A stretch of 35,469 nt of DNA from IMG/VR virus record IMGVR_UViG_3300035698_016380, positions 1 through 35,469 of that record. One strand, 5' to 3'. Origin of the DNA: a virus. Each line of letters begins with the position of its first letter. The stretch's first letter is position 1. Below are positions 19,303 to 26,421 of this stretch, one piece after another. A program made the translations under genes and the position numbers. Under the pieces are notes generated by a model, which had not been told where the DNA came from, searched no databases, and worked only from the letters and a program-made list of their open reading frames with translations.

Positions 19303-19463
19303 TATCTCAAATAGCCGATCTGATGGTGGAATTGAGCAAGGAATCCCAAACCGAAGACCCCGCGAGGGATCTCTACACGGTTCACATGGAAGTGGCAATG
19401 GAAATCGGGAAACGGATGAAGGCCATCAGGGAAGCGCAACGCGAGGAGGGTAAGTTGAAATGA
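19299..19463 (+). CDS. small helical phage protein
   Basis: 54 residues: MISQIADLMVELSKESQTED, LYTVHMEVAMEIGKRMKAIR, EAQREEGKLK. All-helical, charged. The ATG overlaps the erf stop as ATGA, and the stop overlaps the next ATG. No family recognised. Confidence 0.65.
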   Translation: MISQIADLMVELSKESQTEDPARDLYTVHMEVAMEIGKRMKAIREAQREEGKLK

Positions 19464-19672
19464 TGAAACTTGTGATCATGGACATAAATGACAATAAGAT
19501 TTTAGAGCTATTTGCCGAGGGGGTGTGTGATGGGGTATATTGGTCTTCGTCAACACCGGTACACTTGATGATCGGCTCTGTGTCGCTTACAAAAGACGGC
19601 CCCCTCGTGGGTGATGAGGCCATAGAAGAGAATCGTGCCTCAAGGGGGCGGAGGGCTTATGATAATAATTGA
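19460..19672 (+). CDS. hypothetical phage protein
   Basis: 70 residues; two adjacent ATGs (19460 and 19463) follow GAGGAGGGTAAGTTGAA. LVIMDINDNKILELFAEGV, VYWSSSTPVHLMIGSVS, then a charged end that overlaps the start of the exonuclease gene by 14 bases. No family recognised. Confidence 0.6.
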   Translation: MMKLVIMDINDNKILELFAEGVCDGVYWSSSTPVHLMIGSVSLTKDGPLVGDEAIEENRASRGRRAYDNN

Positions 19673-20297
19673 CAGTTGCGAACAGGGTACTCCGGAGTGG
19701 CTTGCTTTTAAGCTCGGCGTTCCCAGCTCTACGGGTTTCAAGCGGATCGTGACCACCAAGGGGGAGCCATCCAAGAGCCGCGCAGGGTATCTGAAGGAGC
19801 TCGCCCTTGAGACCGTTACCGGAAAGCGGAAAAAAACATTTGTGTCTGGCGCTATGGCGGAAGGAACTGCCCGCGAGGACGAGTCCAGAGCCCTGTACGA
19901 GCTACGTACCGGTTATACGGTTAGACAGGTAGCCGTGGTGTTCCCCGACGAGCAGAGGAAGTGTCTATGTAGCCCCGACGGCCTTGTGTTGAGTGCAGAC
20001 CAGCCAAGCATGATACAAATCGCTGATCGCGGCCTCGAAGCCAAAAATCCTGAAGAGGATACCCATTACGACGTTCTGATGGCCGGCGTATTGCCAACAA
20101 CCCATTTTTGCCAGGTCCAGGGCTCGCTTTACGTGACCGGGTTCGACAGTTGGGACTACATCTCGTATCATCCAGACTTGGCTCCACTCATTATCACCGT
20201 CAAGCGTGACGAGAAGTTCATTTCAAAACTGGCTTCGGCTCTCGACATTTTCTGCCTTGAGCTGGCCTTAACCGTTAAGAAATTGCGAGGGGGATGA
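19659..20297 (+). CDS. YqaJ-type viral exonuclease
   Basis: 212 residues from ATG 19659 (GGGGGCGGAGGGCTT upstream). Motifs of the lambda-exonuclease/YqaJ fold: Q9-GTPEWLAFKLG near the start, the helix with E-DESRALYEL around 73-82, D107 in CSPDGLV, E127-x-K129 in GLEAKNP, and CQVQGSLYVTG at 151-161. These acids and Lys form the PD-(D/E)XK active site that resects 5' strands of dsDNA. Acts with ERF as exonuclease plus annealing protein. Confidence 0.93.
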   Translation: MIIIDSCEQGTPEWLAFKLGVPSSTGFKRIVTTKGEPSKSRAGYLKELALETVTGKRKKTFVSGAMAEGTAREDESRALYELRTGYTVRQVAVVFPDEQRKCLCSPDGLVLSADQPSMIQIADRGLEAKNPEEDTHYDVLMAGVLPTTHFCQVQGSLYVTGFDSWDYISYHPDLAPLIITVKRDEKFISKLASALDIFCLELALTVKKLRGG

Positions 20298-20298
20298 G

Positions 20299-20481
20299 AT
20301 GGGTTTTAAGAGGTATATACTGTTTCAATTTTCGCAATATTATCCGTGCGGTGGGCTTGGTGATATATCCGACAGCTTTGATACTATAGAGGATGCTGTT
20401 AGATTTGTGGGCTATAACCATGAAGATTTTAGCGAAATTGTTGACAGGGACACATGGGAGACGGTAAGGGAGATTCTATGA
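20299..20481 (+). CDS. hypothetical small phage protein
   Basis: 60 residues: MGFKRYILFQFSQYYPCGGL, DISDSFDTIEDAVRF, DFSEIVDRDTWETVREIL. Resembles widely distributed small phage proteins that start K.YILF.....YP.GG..D...SFD...EA (unknown role). GAGGGGGATGAG upstream; stop overlaps the next ATG. Confidence 0.7.
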   Translation: MGFKRYILFQFSQYYPCGGLGDISDSFDTIEDAVRFVGYNHEDFSEIVDRDTWETVREIL

Positions 20482-20954
20482 TTGAAATCAGCACCCAAAT
20501 CCGAGACGCCTGCCCGATCTGCAAGGGCTCATTCGGCCTGTATTATTTACCATACGGTGACGAGGCTGTCGAGAAGTCCAAGGAATACAAGGTGTTCCAG
20601 ATCATGCGGAGCCTGTTCTATGGCATCCGGAAGCCGAGATCTGTGAAGCAACTCAATCGATTCTTTGGAAAATGCGCTGTGATTGCCGAGAATAATGACG
20701 ATCCCAGTTTTAACTCTAAGGAAAAAGTTGCCGAACAAATCAAAATTGCCCTTGAATTTACGAATACAAGTCTTATAATTGTGAAGCCAGACAAGAGTGT
20801 CCATATCCCATATCGCTCGATAGCGTTTAAAAATTTGGGGCACATGTCCGCTTGCCGGTTTTTCGAAAGGGCTGACGACGTTTTTGATTTATTTTGCCGC
20901 AAACTTAAAATCGATCCGAGCGTTTTAGAACGCGAGGCTCGGGGGAGGGAGTGA
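20478..20954 (+). CDS. DUF1367-like phage protein
   Basis: 158 residues from ATG 20478 (AAGGGAGATTCT). A CPIC at residues 12-15, then FGLYYLPYGDEAVEKSKEY, GIRKPRSVKQLNRFFGKCAV, IKIALEFTNTSLIIVKPDKS, HIPYRSIAFKNLGHMSACRF, DVFDLFCRKL. The R(K)PR...H/N..F(F/W)....I.EN, VP/HIP.SIAF.KM/NLG, F..R..D.I arrangement matches DUF1367 (NinB-region phage proteins). Function unknown, thought to relate to recombination by location. Confidence 0.65.
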   Translation: MIEISTQIRDACPICKGSFGLYYLPYGDEAVEKSKEYKVFQIMRSLFYGIRKPRSVKQLNRFFGKCAVIAENNDDPSFNSKEKVAEQIKIALEFTNTSLIIVKPDKSVHIPYRSIAFKNLGHMSACRFFERADDVFDLFCRKLKIDPSVLEREARGRE

Positions 20955-21136
20955 TGGCTAAAGACAAAAAATATTGTCCTTTAAAGGCTGCCGGATGGGA
21001 CGAAGGGAAAGAGCCTCCTTTTTGCGATGAAGAACAGTGTGCGTGGTGGCAAACGTATGCCAACGGTACGGTATACGAATACAGCGAATGTGCAATCAAA
21101 GGGCTAACTAATTTGGCAGATTTGGCGAACCGATGA
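20954..21136 (+). CDS. small Cys-rich phage protein
   Basis: 60 residues: MAKDKKYCPLKAAGWDEGKE, PPFCDEEQCAWW, SECAIKGLTNLADLANR. The CPLK...CDEEQCAWW...C.IK pattern is a familiar small phage protein with four Cys, probably zinc-binding. GGGGGAGGGAGTG precedes the ATG at 20954. Confidence 0.75.
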   Translation: MAKDKKYCPLKAAGWDEGKEPPFCDEEQCAWWQTYANGTVYEYSECAIKGLTNLADLANR

Positions 21137-21288
21137 AAAATACGATTAGAATATACGCACTTGCCATAAAATATTGGTTTCAGGGTGACGATTGGCCCAA
21201 GGCTGTGGAATACGCTACGGCCTTGGTGAAGGGGTGGAAGCGCCCAAAACAGAGCAATTATATCATTGGTAGCGATAAGGGGGAGTGA
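21133..21288 (+). CDS. hypothetical small phage protein
   Basis: 51 residues: MKNTIRIYALAIKYWFQGDD, WPKAVEYATALVKGWKRPK, QSNYIIGSDKGE. Similar short proteins (R.YALALKYWFQGDDWEEAVEYA..IV.GFKR) are common in phages and uncharacterised. The ATG overlaps the previous stop (ATGA). Confidence 0.75.
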   Translation: MKNTIRIYALAIKYWFQGDDWPKAVEYATALVKGWKRPKQSNYIIGSDKGE

Positions 21289-21455
21289 TGGAAGAATATG
21301 TGATATCTATGGTGTGTTTTGTACTGGGGTTGGTATATGCTGGCTTGTTGCGGGTGGCGATTACGATTGGTGGCGCAGTCTGGATTCCGTTTGCGGCGAT
21401 GTCTGTTTTTTTATTGGCTTATCTTATATTCTGTTTACACACCGCTATGCCATGA
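21288..21455 (+). CDS. small membrane protein
   Basis: 55 residues: MEEYVISMVCFVLGLVYAGL, LRVAITIGGAVWIPFAAMS, VFLLAYLIFCLHTAMP. Two transmembrane segments with little outside them. AAGGGGGAGTG precedes the ATG. Start and stop overlap both neighbours, so it is well embedded in the operon. A second frame covering the same bases gives a less plausible protein. Confidence 0.65.
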   Translation: MEEYVISMVCFVLGLVYAGLLRVAITIGGAVWIPFAAMSVFLLAYLIFCLHTAMP

Positions 21456-21760
21456 TCCCAGATCCCAAAATTAAGAATTTCAGATCCGAGCCGTATCTGG
21501 TATTCATCCGGACTAAGCCATCGCTTTATTCTGGCGAGTACGGCACGAAGAGAGATCCTATCGTGGCGGCTCACCAGGGTTTCGGTCGGAAGGGGACAGC
21601 CCTGAAGGCTCCTGACATCTACGCAGTCCCGCTATTGTGGTCTGAACATCAGCAATGGGAGCACCAGAAGGGCGGACGGACATTTTGGGGTGATCAATTC
21701 GAGGCCCTGCCGCTGAGATGCCTTGAATTTGTTAACGAGTTTTTAGGGAGGGAGAAATGA
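21452..21760 (+). CDS. HNH-like / DUF968-type phage protein
   Basis: 102 residues from ATG 21452 (ATGA overlap). MIPDPKIKNFRSEPYLVFIR, then DPIVAAHQGFGRKGTALKAP, DIYAVPLLWSEHQQWEHQKG, FWGDQFEALPLRCLEF. The AAHQ..G.G.K..D...VPL...EH...EH pattern is that of DUF968/Ref-like HNH-related phage nucleases. Zinc-binding Cys pairs usual in that family are not seen, so it may be a minimal form. Likely acts in recombination or DNA processing. Confidence 0.65.
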   Translation: MIPDPKIKNFRSEPYLVFIRTKPSLYSGEYGTKRDPIVAAHQGFGRKGTALKAPDIYAVPLLWSEHQQWEHQKGGRTFWGDQFEALPLRCLEFVNEFLGREK

Positions 21761-22275
21761 AACTTAAAGGTAATAAAACAAGCCTGTTGATAGCCTTGGT
21801 GTTGATTGCAATAGGCGTAACCGTGGCATCAATTTTTATGCTTTCCTGTTCAAGGCAAGAGAGTAAACAAATCAATGGGAAGCAGGCTGAAAAGCTCCTT
21901 AAGTCCGCTTTCCCAAGAGCTGCTGTTCTGCGGATCAGTTGGGCCGACACGTTCACGCTTATGGGAGATGGGCAGGCCTGGGACATCCTAACTGGAAACC
22001 CGATCACTGGCAATGAGCCCGTCACAAATAATTACATTAATGACGAATATGTGTGCGGGGATTACGCGAAGGATTCAATCAGGCTTATTAGAGACCACGT
22101 TCCAAACGCCGCTGTATTTTATATCTCCGTGTCGCAACACGCTATGGTCGTGCAAATCGTACAGGGTAGGGGTGGCAATCCGGAGGTTCGTCTGATCGAG
22201 CCGCAAAACCCGAACGTCACGATTTATCTTGGGGATTACTCGGACAGGGTGTGTATGATTACTAATATCGAATAG
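21757..22275 (+). CDS. lipoprotein with transglutaminase/papain-like domain
   Basis: 172 residues. Signal peptide with hydrophobic LLIALVLIAIGVTVASIFM and lipobox-like LSC (Cys 31). The mature part holds YVCGDYAKD (Cys 100), SQHAMVVQI (His 128) and LIEPQNPN (Glu 148), the order of a Cys-His-acid protease or transglutaminase-like triad. Such proteins in phages are probably anchored to the inner face of the outer membrane or membrane surface. Role unknown (envelope remodelling or exclusion are possible). Confidence 0.7.
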   Translation: MKLKGNKTSLLIALVLIAIGVTVASIFMLSCSRQESKQINGKQAEKLLKSAFPRAAVLRISWADTFTLMGDGQAWDILTGNPITGNEPVTNNYINDEYVCGDYAKDSIRLIRDHVPNAAVFYISVSQHAMVVQIVQGRGGNPEVRLIEPQNPNVTIYLGDYSDRVCMITNIE

Positions 22276-22291
22276 CGAGAGGGGATGTAAG

Positions 22292-22552
22292 ATGGCAAAA
22301 GAGAGGATTGACACATATCCAGAAGCAGCGAGGTGTATTGCTCTGTATCTTGGCGAGTTCTGCGACAGATCCCTACGATATCCGGAGATGATAGCAGGTG
22401 CAGCGAGAGCGGCGTCCAAGGAGATTGCGATTTTGCGGTGCTCCGATTCAGTCCAGCCAACAGAGCAGGAGCCATGTCCGGTATGCGAACAGAATAAAGA
22501 GGATAGGTTTTGTGGCTATTGTGGTCGGGATTTGCGAGGGCCTGGATTTTAA
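22292..22552 (+). CDS. zinc-ribbon phage protein
   Basis: 86 residues: helical N-terminus (YPEAARCIALYLGEFCD, AGAARAASKEIAIL), then EPCPVC, eight residues, FCGYCGRDL, a clear zinc ribbon at the C-terminus. Its C-terminal motif resembles that of the next gene (FCGNCGRQL), and both have QP(T/A)EQ before it, suggesting a shared origin. GAGAGGGGATGTAAG upstream. Confidence 0.75.
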   Translation: MAKERIDTYPEAARCIALYLGEFCDRSLRYPEMIAGAARAASKEIAILRCSDSVQPTEQEPCPVCEQNKEDRFCGYCGRDLRGPGF

Positions 22553-22568
22553 CCAAGGGAGGCGTAGC

Positions 22569-22808
22569 GTGGAACAAGAGCAGGAAGGGATAGAACCTTT
22601 AAAATACCAACTGAAACAATGGCGCAAGCTCGTTAGGTACTTGCCGCCGACAGATAGCGACAGGGACGATGTTGACGAAATCGAAAAGTTGATTAAGCAG
22701 GGCATCGGTGCCCAGCCAGCAGAGCAAGCGGCGAAATGCGGCCAGTGTGACTGGTTGCTAAAAATGACAGGGGATAAATTTTGCGGTAATTGCGGTCGCC
22801 AACTCTGA
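22569..22808 (+). CDS. zinc-ribbon phage protein
   Basis: 79 residues from GTG 22569, preceded by AAGGGAGGCGTAGC. MEQEQEGIEPLKYQLKQWRK, RYLPPTDSDRDDVDEIEKLI, then CGQC and FCGNCGRQL at the C-terminus. Paralogous in its tail to the previous gene. A longer frame from 22398 overlaps the upstream gene and lacks a ribosome site. Confidence 0.7.
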   Translation: MEQEQEGIEPLKYQLKQWRKLVRYLPPTDSDRDDVDEIEKLIKQGIGAQPAEQAAKCGQCDWLLKMTGDKFCGNCGRQL

Positions 22809-22818
22809 ACCGATTAAT

Positions 22819-22995
22819 TTGACCCCCACCGGCTGGCAAATATCGATACCGCCAAGGCAATGCAAAATCTGTGGTGCCGATCTCTACGAGTTCTGGGATC
22901 TTGGCACTGTGAGCCATTATAAATTTAAAGACCCCCTACCGGGGTGCGTATGTGAGGTGGGCGATGACACAGAGGTTGAGAAACTTACAGCTTGA
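22819..22995 (+). CDS. conserved zinc-ribbon phage protein, start uncertain
   Basis: Frame coding LTPTGWQISIPPRQCKICGA, DLYEFWDLGTVSHYKFKDP, LPGCVCEVGDDTE, EKLTA. CKIC and CVC make a zinc ribbon, and the protein looks like small phage proteins of this kind. The frame has no ATG or GTG start before the upstream stop at about 22764; TTG at 22819 is the first normal start, with no good ribosome site. Alternatives are an ATT start near 22786 or a frameshift from the previous gene. Overlaps the next gene by 32 bases. Confidence 0.55.
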   Translation: MTPTGWQISIPPRQCKICGADLYEFWDLGTVSHYKFKDPLPGCVCEVGDDTEVEKLTA

Positions 22996-23212
22996 GGCCG
23001 AGTCGCTACCCAAAGCGGCTGGCAGGCAGGGCGTGATAACAGCGATCCGGAACAGGCTAAGATTCTGCAACATGCACAAAATGTCTGACCGTGAGATTGA
23101 GCTTTTCGTGAATGAAAGCCGGCGAGAGATCGATGGCATCCTCGCCAAAAATAAAAAGGGGGCCGGCAATACCGACCCCCTTGCGAAACCAAATTGGAAG
23201 CTACCGGATTAA
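22964..23212 (+). CDS. hypothetical phage protein
   Basis: 82 residues from ATG 22964 (GAGGTGGGCG). MTQRLRNLQLEAESLPKAAG, VITAIRNRLRFCNMHK, SDREIELFVNESRREIDGIL, AKNKKGAG. Helical and basic. Last gene of the rightward operon; its 3' end contains the hairpin acting as terminator for the leftward operon, and converges with the small membrane gene 23201-23356 by 12 bases. Confidence 0.65.
   Translation: MTQRLRNLQLEAESLPKAAGRQGVITAIRNRLRFCNMHKMSDREIELFVNESRREIDGILAKNKKGAGNTDPLAKPNWKLPD
23151..23182 (-). terminator. intrinsic terminator of the leftward late operon, inside a rightward gene
   Basis: Stem AAGGGGG with CCCCCTT (23156-23162, 23176-23182) and inner CGG/CCG around a CAATA loop. Read leftward it is followed by TTTTTATTTTT, a good terminator tail. 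It overlaps codons of the rightward gene ending at 23212. Confidence 0.75.
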
Positions 23213-23356
23213 AAACATCGGCCAGTAAAGTGAGAATTTAAACAGCTCCCACAGCGTGATTTTCTCGTCGTGGGCGCTCGACATAATCCATCCGAAAAAT
23301 GCCCCAACTCCCATGTAAATAACGATTACAATTAGTGCGATAATTATATATTTCAT
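23201..23356 (-). CDS. small membrane protein of the lysis region
   Basis: 51 residues: MKYIIIALIVIVIYMGVGAF, FGWIMSSAHDEKITLWELFK, FSLYWPMFLIR. One strong N-terminal transmembrane segment, a second hydrophobic C-terminal stretch. ATGA overlap with the holin stop and CAGGAGATGAGAAA upstream. Last gene of the leftward operon. Confidence 0.7.
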   Translation of the reverse strand: MKYIIIALIVIVIYMGVGAFFGWIMSSAHDEKITLWELFKFSLYWPMFLIR

Positions 23357-23868
23357 TTTCTCATCTCCTGTATAGCGGCATCCTTACGCGCAGATCCCCG
23401 GCTCGATCCGTGAAAATATGCCATTGCTGCTATGGTTAGGGTTCCGAGGGTAGCCAGCATGGCGTAAATGGATGCCTTGTTGCCCTCTGGGATTTCGATG
23501 TTATACAGAGACATCAGCGCCCCGACGAATGCGGTGATCAGTAAGTAGGCCAGTATATCCGGCGTCCTATCCTGGACAGTCATCTGTCGCCTTCTGGCGG
23601 AGTCGGCGTCGTCGTAATCGAGCTTCGTGATGTCGAGGTCGAGCTTTTTAATGTCCAGTTTAAATTTGTTTTCGGCGTCCTTTAATTTCAGCAGCGTCTC
23701 TGGGCTTGTCCCCTGGAGGGCTATCTCGATTTCCGCCTCTGTTCCATTCGGATTGCCGAGCAGCGCTTCTGATATTGCCCTGACCCCCATGCCGGCGAGC
23801 GGCCCACCGAGAACGGTTGCGATTGTCGGTGCTACCGTTTTTACGATTGATTTCCAGTCAAATGCCAT
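23353..23868 (-). CDS. holin of the three-TM (gene transfer agent-type) family
   Basis: 171 residues. WKSIVKTVAPTIATVLGGPL, AGMGVRAISEALLG near the N-terminus, a charged middle (DAENKFKLDIKKLDLDITKL), then two transmembrane segments ILAYLLITAFVGALMSLYNI and IYAMLATLGTLTIAAMAYFHG with a basic end (GSSRGSARKDAAI). This is the 3TM holin family layout (first hydrophobic segment at the N-terminus). It would form membrane lesions for lysis. GGGGGTAAC precedes the ATG. Confidence 0.85.
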   Translation of the reverse strand: MAFDWKSIVKTVAPTIATVLGGPLAGMGVRAISEALLGNPNGTEAEIEIALQGTSPETLLKLKDAENKFKLDIKKLDLDITKLDYDDADSARRRQMTVQDRTPDILAYLLITAFVGALMSLYNIEIPEGNKASIYAMLATLGTLTIAAMAYFHGSSRGSARKDAAIQEMRK

Positions 23869-23869
23869 G

Positions 23870-24100
23870 TTACCCCCTTATCCAATAGTTATAAATCCCC
23901 TGCCCCCAGGCATAGCAATAGAAAAATGACAGGATTAATATGCCATATTGCTGATGTTCCCAGGTCGTGTAAATCCAGAACGGCTCGCTCAGGAACCCAA
24001 AAATGTACCCCCATCTCATCCATTTCTCGCGCCGGCCGACAAACCAGATTGACAGGCACGAGAGGACGAAGATGAAAACTTGTGAGATCGTATCGCCCAT
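23870..24100 (-). CDS. membrane protein, lysis region
   Basis: 76 residues with several hydrophobic stretches: SQVFIFVLSCLSIWFVGRRE, RWGYIFGFLSEPFWIYTTWE, GILILSFFYCYAWGQGIYNY. Three transmembrane segments. Similar Trp/Tyr-rich small membrane proteins are common next to phage lysis genes. Starts a few bases after the small gene ending at 24102. Confidence 0.7.
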   Translation of the reverse strand: MGDTISQVFIFVLSCLSIWFVGRREKWMRWGYIFGFLSEPFWIYTTWEHQQYGILILSFFYCYAWGQGIYNYWIRG

Positions 24101-24101
24101 G

Positions 24102-24212
24102 TCACCCCTCGCAGAACATTGGAATAGCCACCGCCACGATTACAATTGCAATCACGGCGATGGCGATACACACACAATCCCTAATGGCGATAATAATGTA
24201 GCGTCGTTTCAC
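24102..24212 (-). CDS. 36-residue membrane peptide
   Basis: GTG start overlapping the stop of the protease gene (GTGA). MKRRYIIIAIRDCVCIAIAV, IAIVIVAVAIPMFCEG. Basic N-terminus, one long transmembrane helix, short acidic end, similar to a pinholin or a small spanin-like peptide. No good ribosome site, so translation would be coupled. Confidence 0.5.
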   Translation of the reverse strand: MKRRYIIIAIRDCVCIAIAVIAIVIVAVAIPMFCEG

Positions 24213-26389
24213 TGGGTCCAATGCTCACCGCCAAGAGACGAGAAGTCGAATACTGACGGGTCAATGCCCCTTTCCTGGAGAAATGCCTTGATCTTATTGA
24301 TAGGCACGGCACCGTTCATTCCGGCGATGTCAACCTTCACTCCCCGACAAGCCCTTTCCGGTAGTCCAGCCTTCTCCATATCGTCAATTTTGAGGCAGAA
24401 TTTGGCATCTTTGTAATCGTAGCTGGCGAATAGCTCTTTTCCGTGATCCCTGAGAACGTCTTTTAAAAGACCGTTTGGAAAGTTTAGATTCTCTCCGTCG
24501 ATTTTTACACCAGCGTCCGAAGCGCTTGAAAATGAGCGCACAGATGTCATTCCCATATTGTGGAGGGCCACAACTTTACCAGCTTCAGGCCCGCTCATCG
24601 CCCACACACCGCTTCCAGAGGTTCCACCCACCCCGATGGTCGCTTCATACCAAAAGTTGCTATTGAGCGCCCATGTGTAGGTTCCCCTGTTAAGGTCTTT
24701 AAAAAACATCCCAGCGTATTGGGATTGCATGATGGAATAGTTCAGATTTGACACGATGCCCGTGGTCATAAATTTCTGCATCAGGGCCGGGTTTCCCACA
24801 GACACTATCGGGTCACCCTCTTTTACATTATCAGAATCTCCAAGCAAGGCCTTGTGTTCCTGTAGGCTCGTGACTTTAGTGGTCGCCATCAGGGCGCAAT
24901 CGAAGTCCCAAGAGAGTACCGGCCTGTCGTCCATTGCCAAGACTTGGGCTGGAGAGCCGTAAAGATCTGAATCCCTTGTGTATCTGATATAAGAGTCGGC
25001 GGGGTAAATTATCCACATTTTCTCTTTGTTTTCGGATAAGTGAATGGTAAATTGCATTGCCATATCAGCAACGTGGGCATTGGTCAGGACGATTCCCTTG
25101 TACTCCCCGACTACATTGTGTTTAGCGCGGCCGCGGAATTGGTAACCGTCGGCTTCCTTTCTGACTTTCATGTTACCCAGAAACACGCCACTTGCCGAGG
25201 TCTGCGCCCAAAATTGAGAAAGCTCGACTCGACCCATCTGCACATCATACATCGTGGCTTTGGAGATGTCTCGCTTTTCAACTTTCTCTTTTTCAAGGGA
25301 GCTTTTCTTGAGTTCGGACAGCTCTTCCTCAAGCGCCTCGATCCGTCCGTCTTTGGGCTTATACCGTAGTTTTAGATCAAAATATCCGGCCCTTACGAAC
25401 ACCTGCTTACCCTCGGGGACACTCCTTATTAAAAGGATGCCGCGGGGGTCATACCCCACTATGATATTCTGATCAGAGCCCTCGACTCGGACCTCCCAGT
25501 CTAATTTTGTGGCGGTATCTGTCCATTCCCTGAAATAAAATAGTTCTATTTCGGAATCCGGAGATGCCTCTTCCCTTGTAATCGAGTACCCAACGGCGTG
25601 AAGTTGCTGCAGGATCATTCTTGCCTGAGAGATTGATACGTTTGCGTTTTCGGATACCAACAAGACGTCATCATCGCTCTCATCATCCCATGGCTTGACT
25701 TCTTTGGCCTCCGTCCGGGTGACCGCCAGAATATTAACGGGGAATTTGGCATGATCCGGTGCAAGCGCACCAAGTGGGATCTCCGTCCTGAGCTTTCCGG
25801 GCAGGTACGCCTCGTTTATAGCCGTCATCGCGTGTTCGTACTTATCAATTTTAGCCTCTTCCCGTTCAGCCTCCAGGGCCTCCTCGATTTTTTCTTTGAG
25901 AATTTTCTGGATATCGGCTTCCGTGAGGGACTCTTTTTCTTCGAGGGGCTCGGTGAATGAGATCTTCAGAATGGGAATATAGAAATTAGTCTGGACGGAT
26001 GCGCGTCTGGCGGCGAGCTTGATGTCGCGTTTTGGGTTTAAGTCTTTAGGGTCTTCCAGCGTTATTCTGATGTAGGCTTGCGTTGGAAAATAATCACCAC
26101 TGCGCTCTACGGCATTCCGTGGCGGCACATAACCGGGGCATGCCGGTAGCTTATCATTGATTTTACACGGATCAAACGGAGCGAACATGAGCTCTGGGCC
26201 TGTCCTGCAATCTTTAGCCTTCGACTCCGGGTACGGATTGGTGGCGATTTTTAATTCGGCTGTTTTCGTATTCACCAATACGGTGTGGTCAGCGGTGCTG
26301 AAAATTGTATCAACCCACTCCCCCGGCGGACATCCTGAAAACATTAAAAGCGCTGATGCCATCATTGCCAGTATTGCAAATCGTTTCAT
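24209..26389 (-). CDS. large lipoprotein with trypsin-like serine protease domain
   Basis: 726 residues. N-terminal signal peptide with lipobox FSGC (Cys 20). Residues 30-400 have no known domain but include a charged coiled-coil piece (about 345-375). A trypsin-like domain follows at about 400-620: His 439 in LTNAHV, Asp 497 in SWDFDCAL, Ser 591 in GGTSGSGVW. This is the order and spacing of S1-family proteases such as DegP. AAAGGGGGGCACC precedes the ATG. It is between lysis genes and virion genes, so it may act in the envelope or on phage proteins. Confidence 0.85.
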   Translation of the reverse strand: MKRFAILAMMASALLMFSGCPPGEWVDTIFSTADHTVLVNTKTAELKIATNPYPESKAKDCRTGPELMFAPFDPCKINDKLPACPGYVPPRNAVERSGDYFPTQAYIRITLEDPKDLNPKRDIKLAARRASVQTNFYIPILKISFTEPLEEKESLTEADIQKILKEKIEEALEAEREEAKIDKYEHAMTAINEAYLPGKLRTEIPLGALAPDHAKFPVNILAVTRTEAKEVKPWDDESDDDVLLVSENANVSISQARMILQQLHAVGYSITREEASPDSEIELFYFREWTDTATKLDWEVRVEGSDQNIIVGYDPRGILLIRSVPEGKQVFVRAGYFDLKLRYKPKDGRIEALEEELSELKKSSLEKEKVEKRDISKATMYDVQMGRVELSQFWAQTSASGVFLGNMKVRKEADGYQFRGRAKHNVVGEYKGIVLTNAHVADMAMQFTIHLSENKEKMWIIYPADSYIRYTRDSDLYGSPAQVLAMDDRPVLSWDFDCALMATTKVTSLQEHKALLGDSDNVKEGDPIVSVGNPALMQKFMTTGIVSNLNYSIMQSQYAGMFFKDLNRGTYTWALNSNFWYEATIGVGGTSGSGVWAMSGPEAGKVVALHNMGMTSVRSFSSASDAGVKIDGENLNFPNGLLKDVLRDHGKELFASYDYKDAKFCLKIDDMEKAGLPERACRGVKVDIAGMNGAVPINKIKAFLQERGIDPSVFDFSSLGGEHWTQ

Positions 26390-26421
26390 GGTGCCCCCCT
26401 TTGGGTTGTTGGTTTCGTGCT

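Noticed and set aside
18858-19439. Leftward open frame (193 codons)
   Set aside because: Antisense to the ERF gene; typical shadow frame of GC-rich coding sequence.
21266-21452. Longer start for the HNH-like gene
   Set aside because: The extension overlaps a well-formed small membrane gene in another frame that has a strong ribosome site; the ATGA junction at 21452 gives a natural start.
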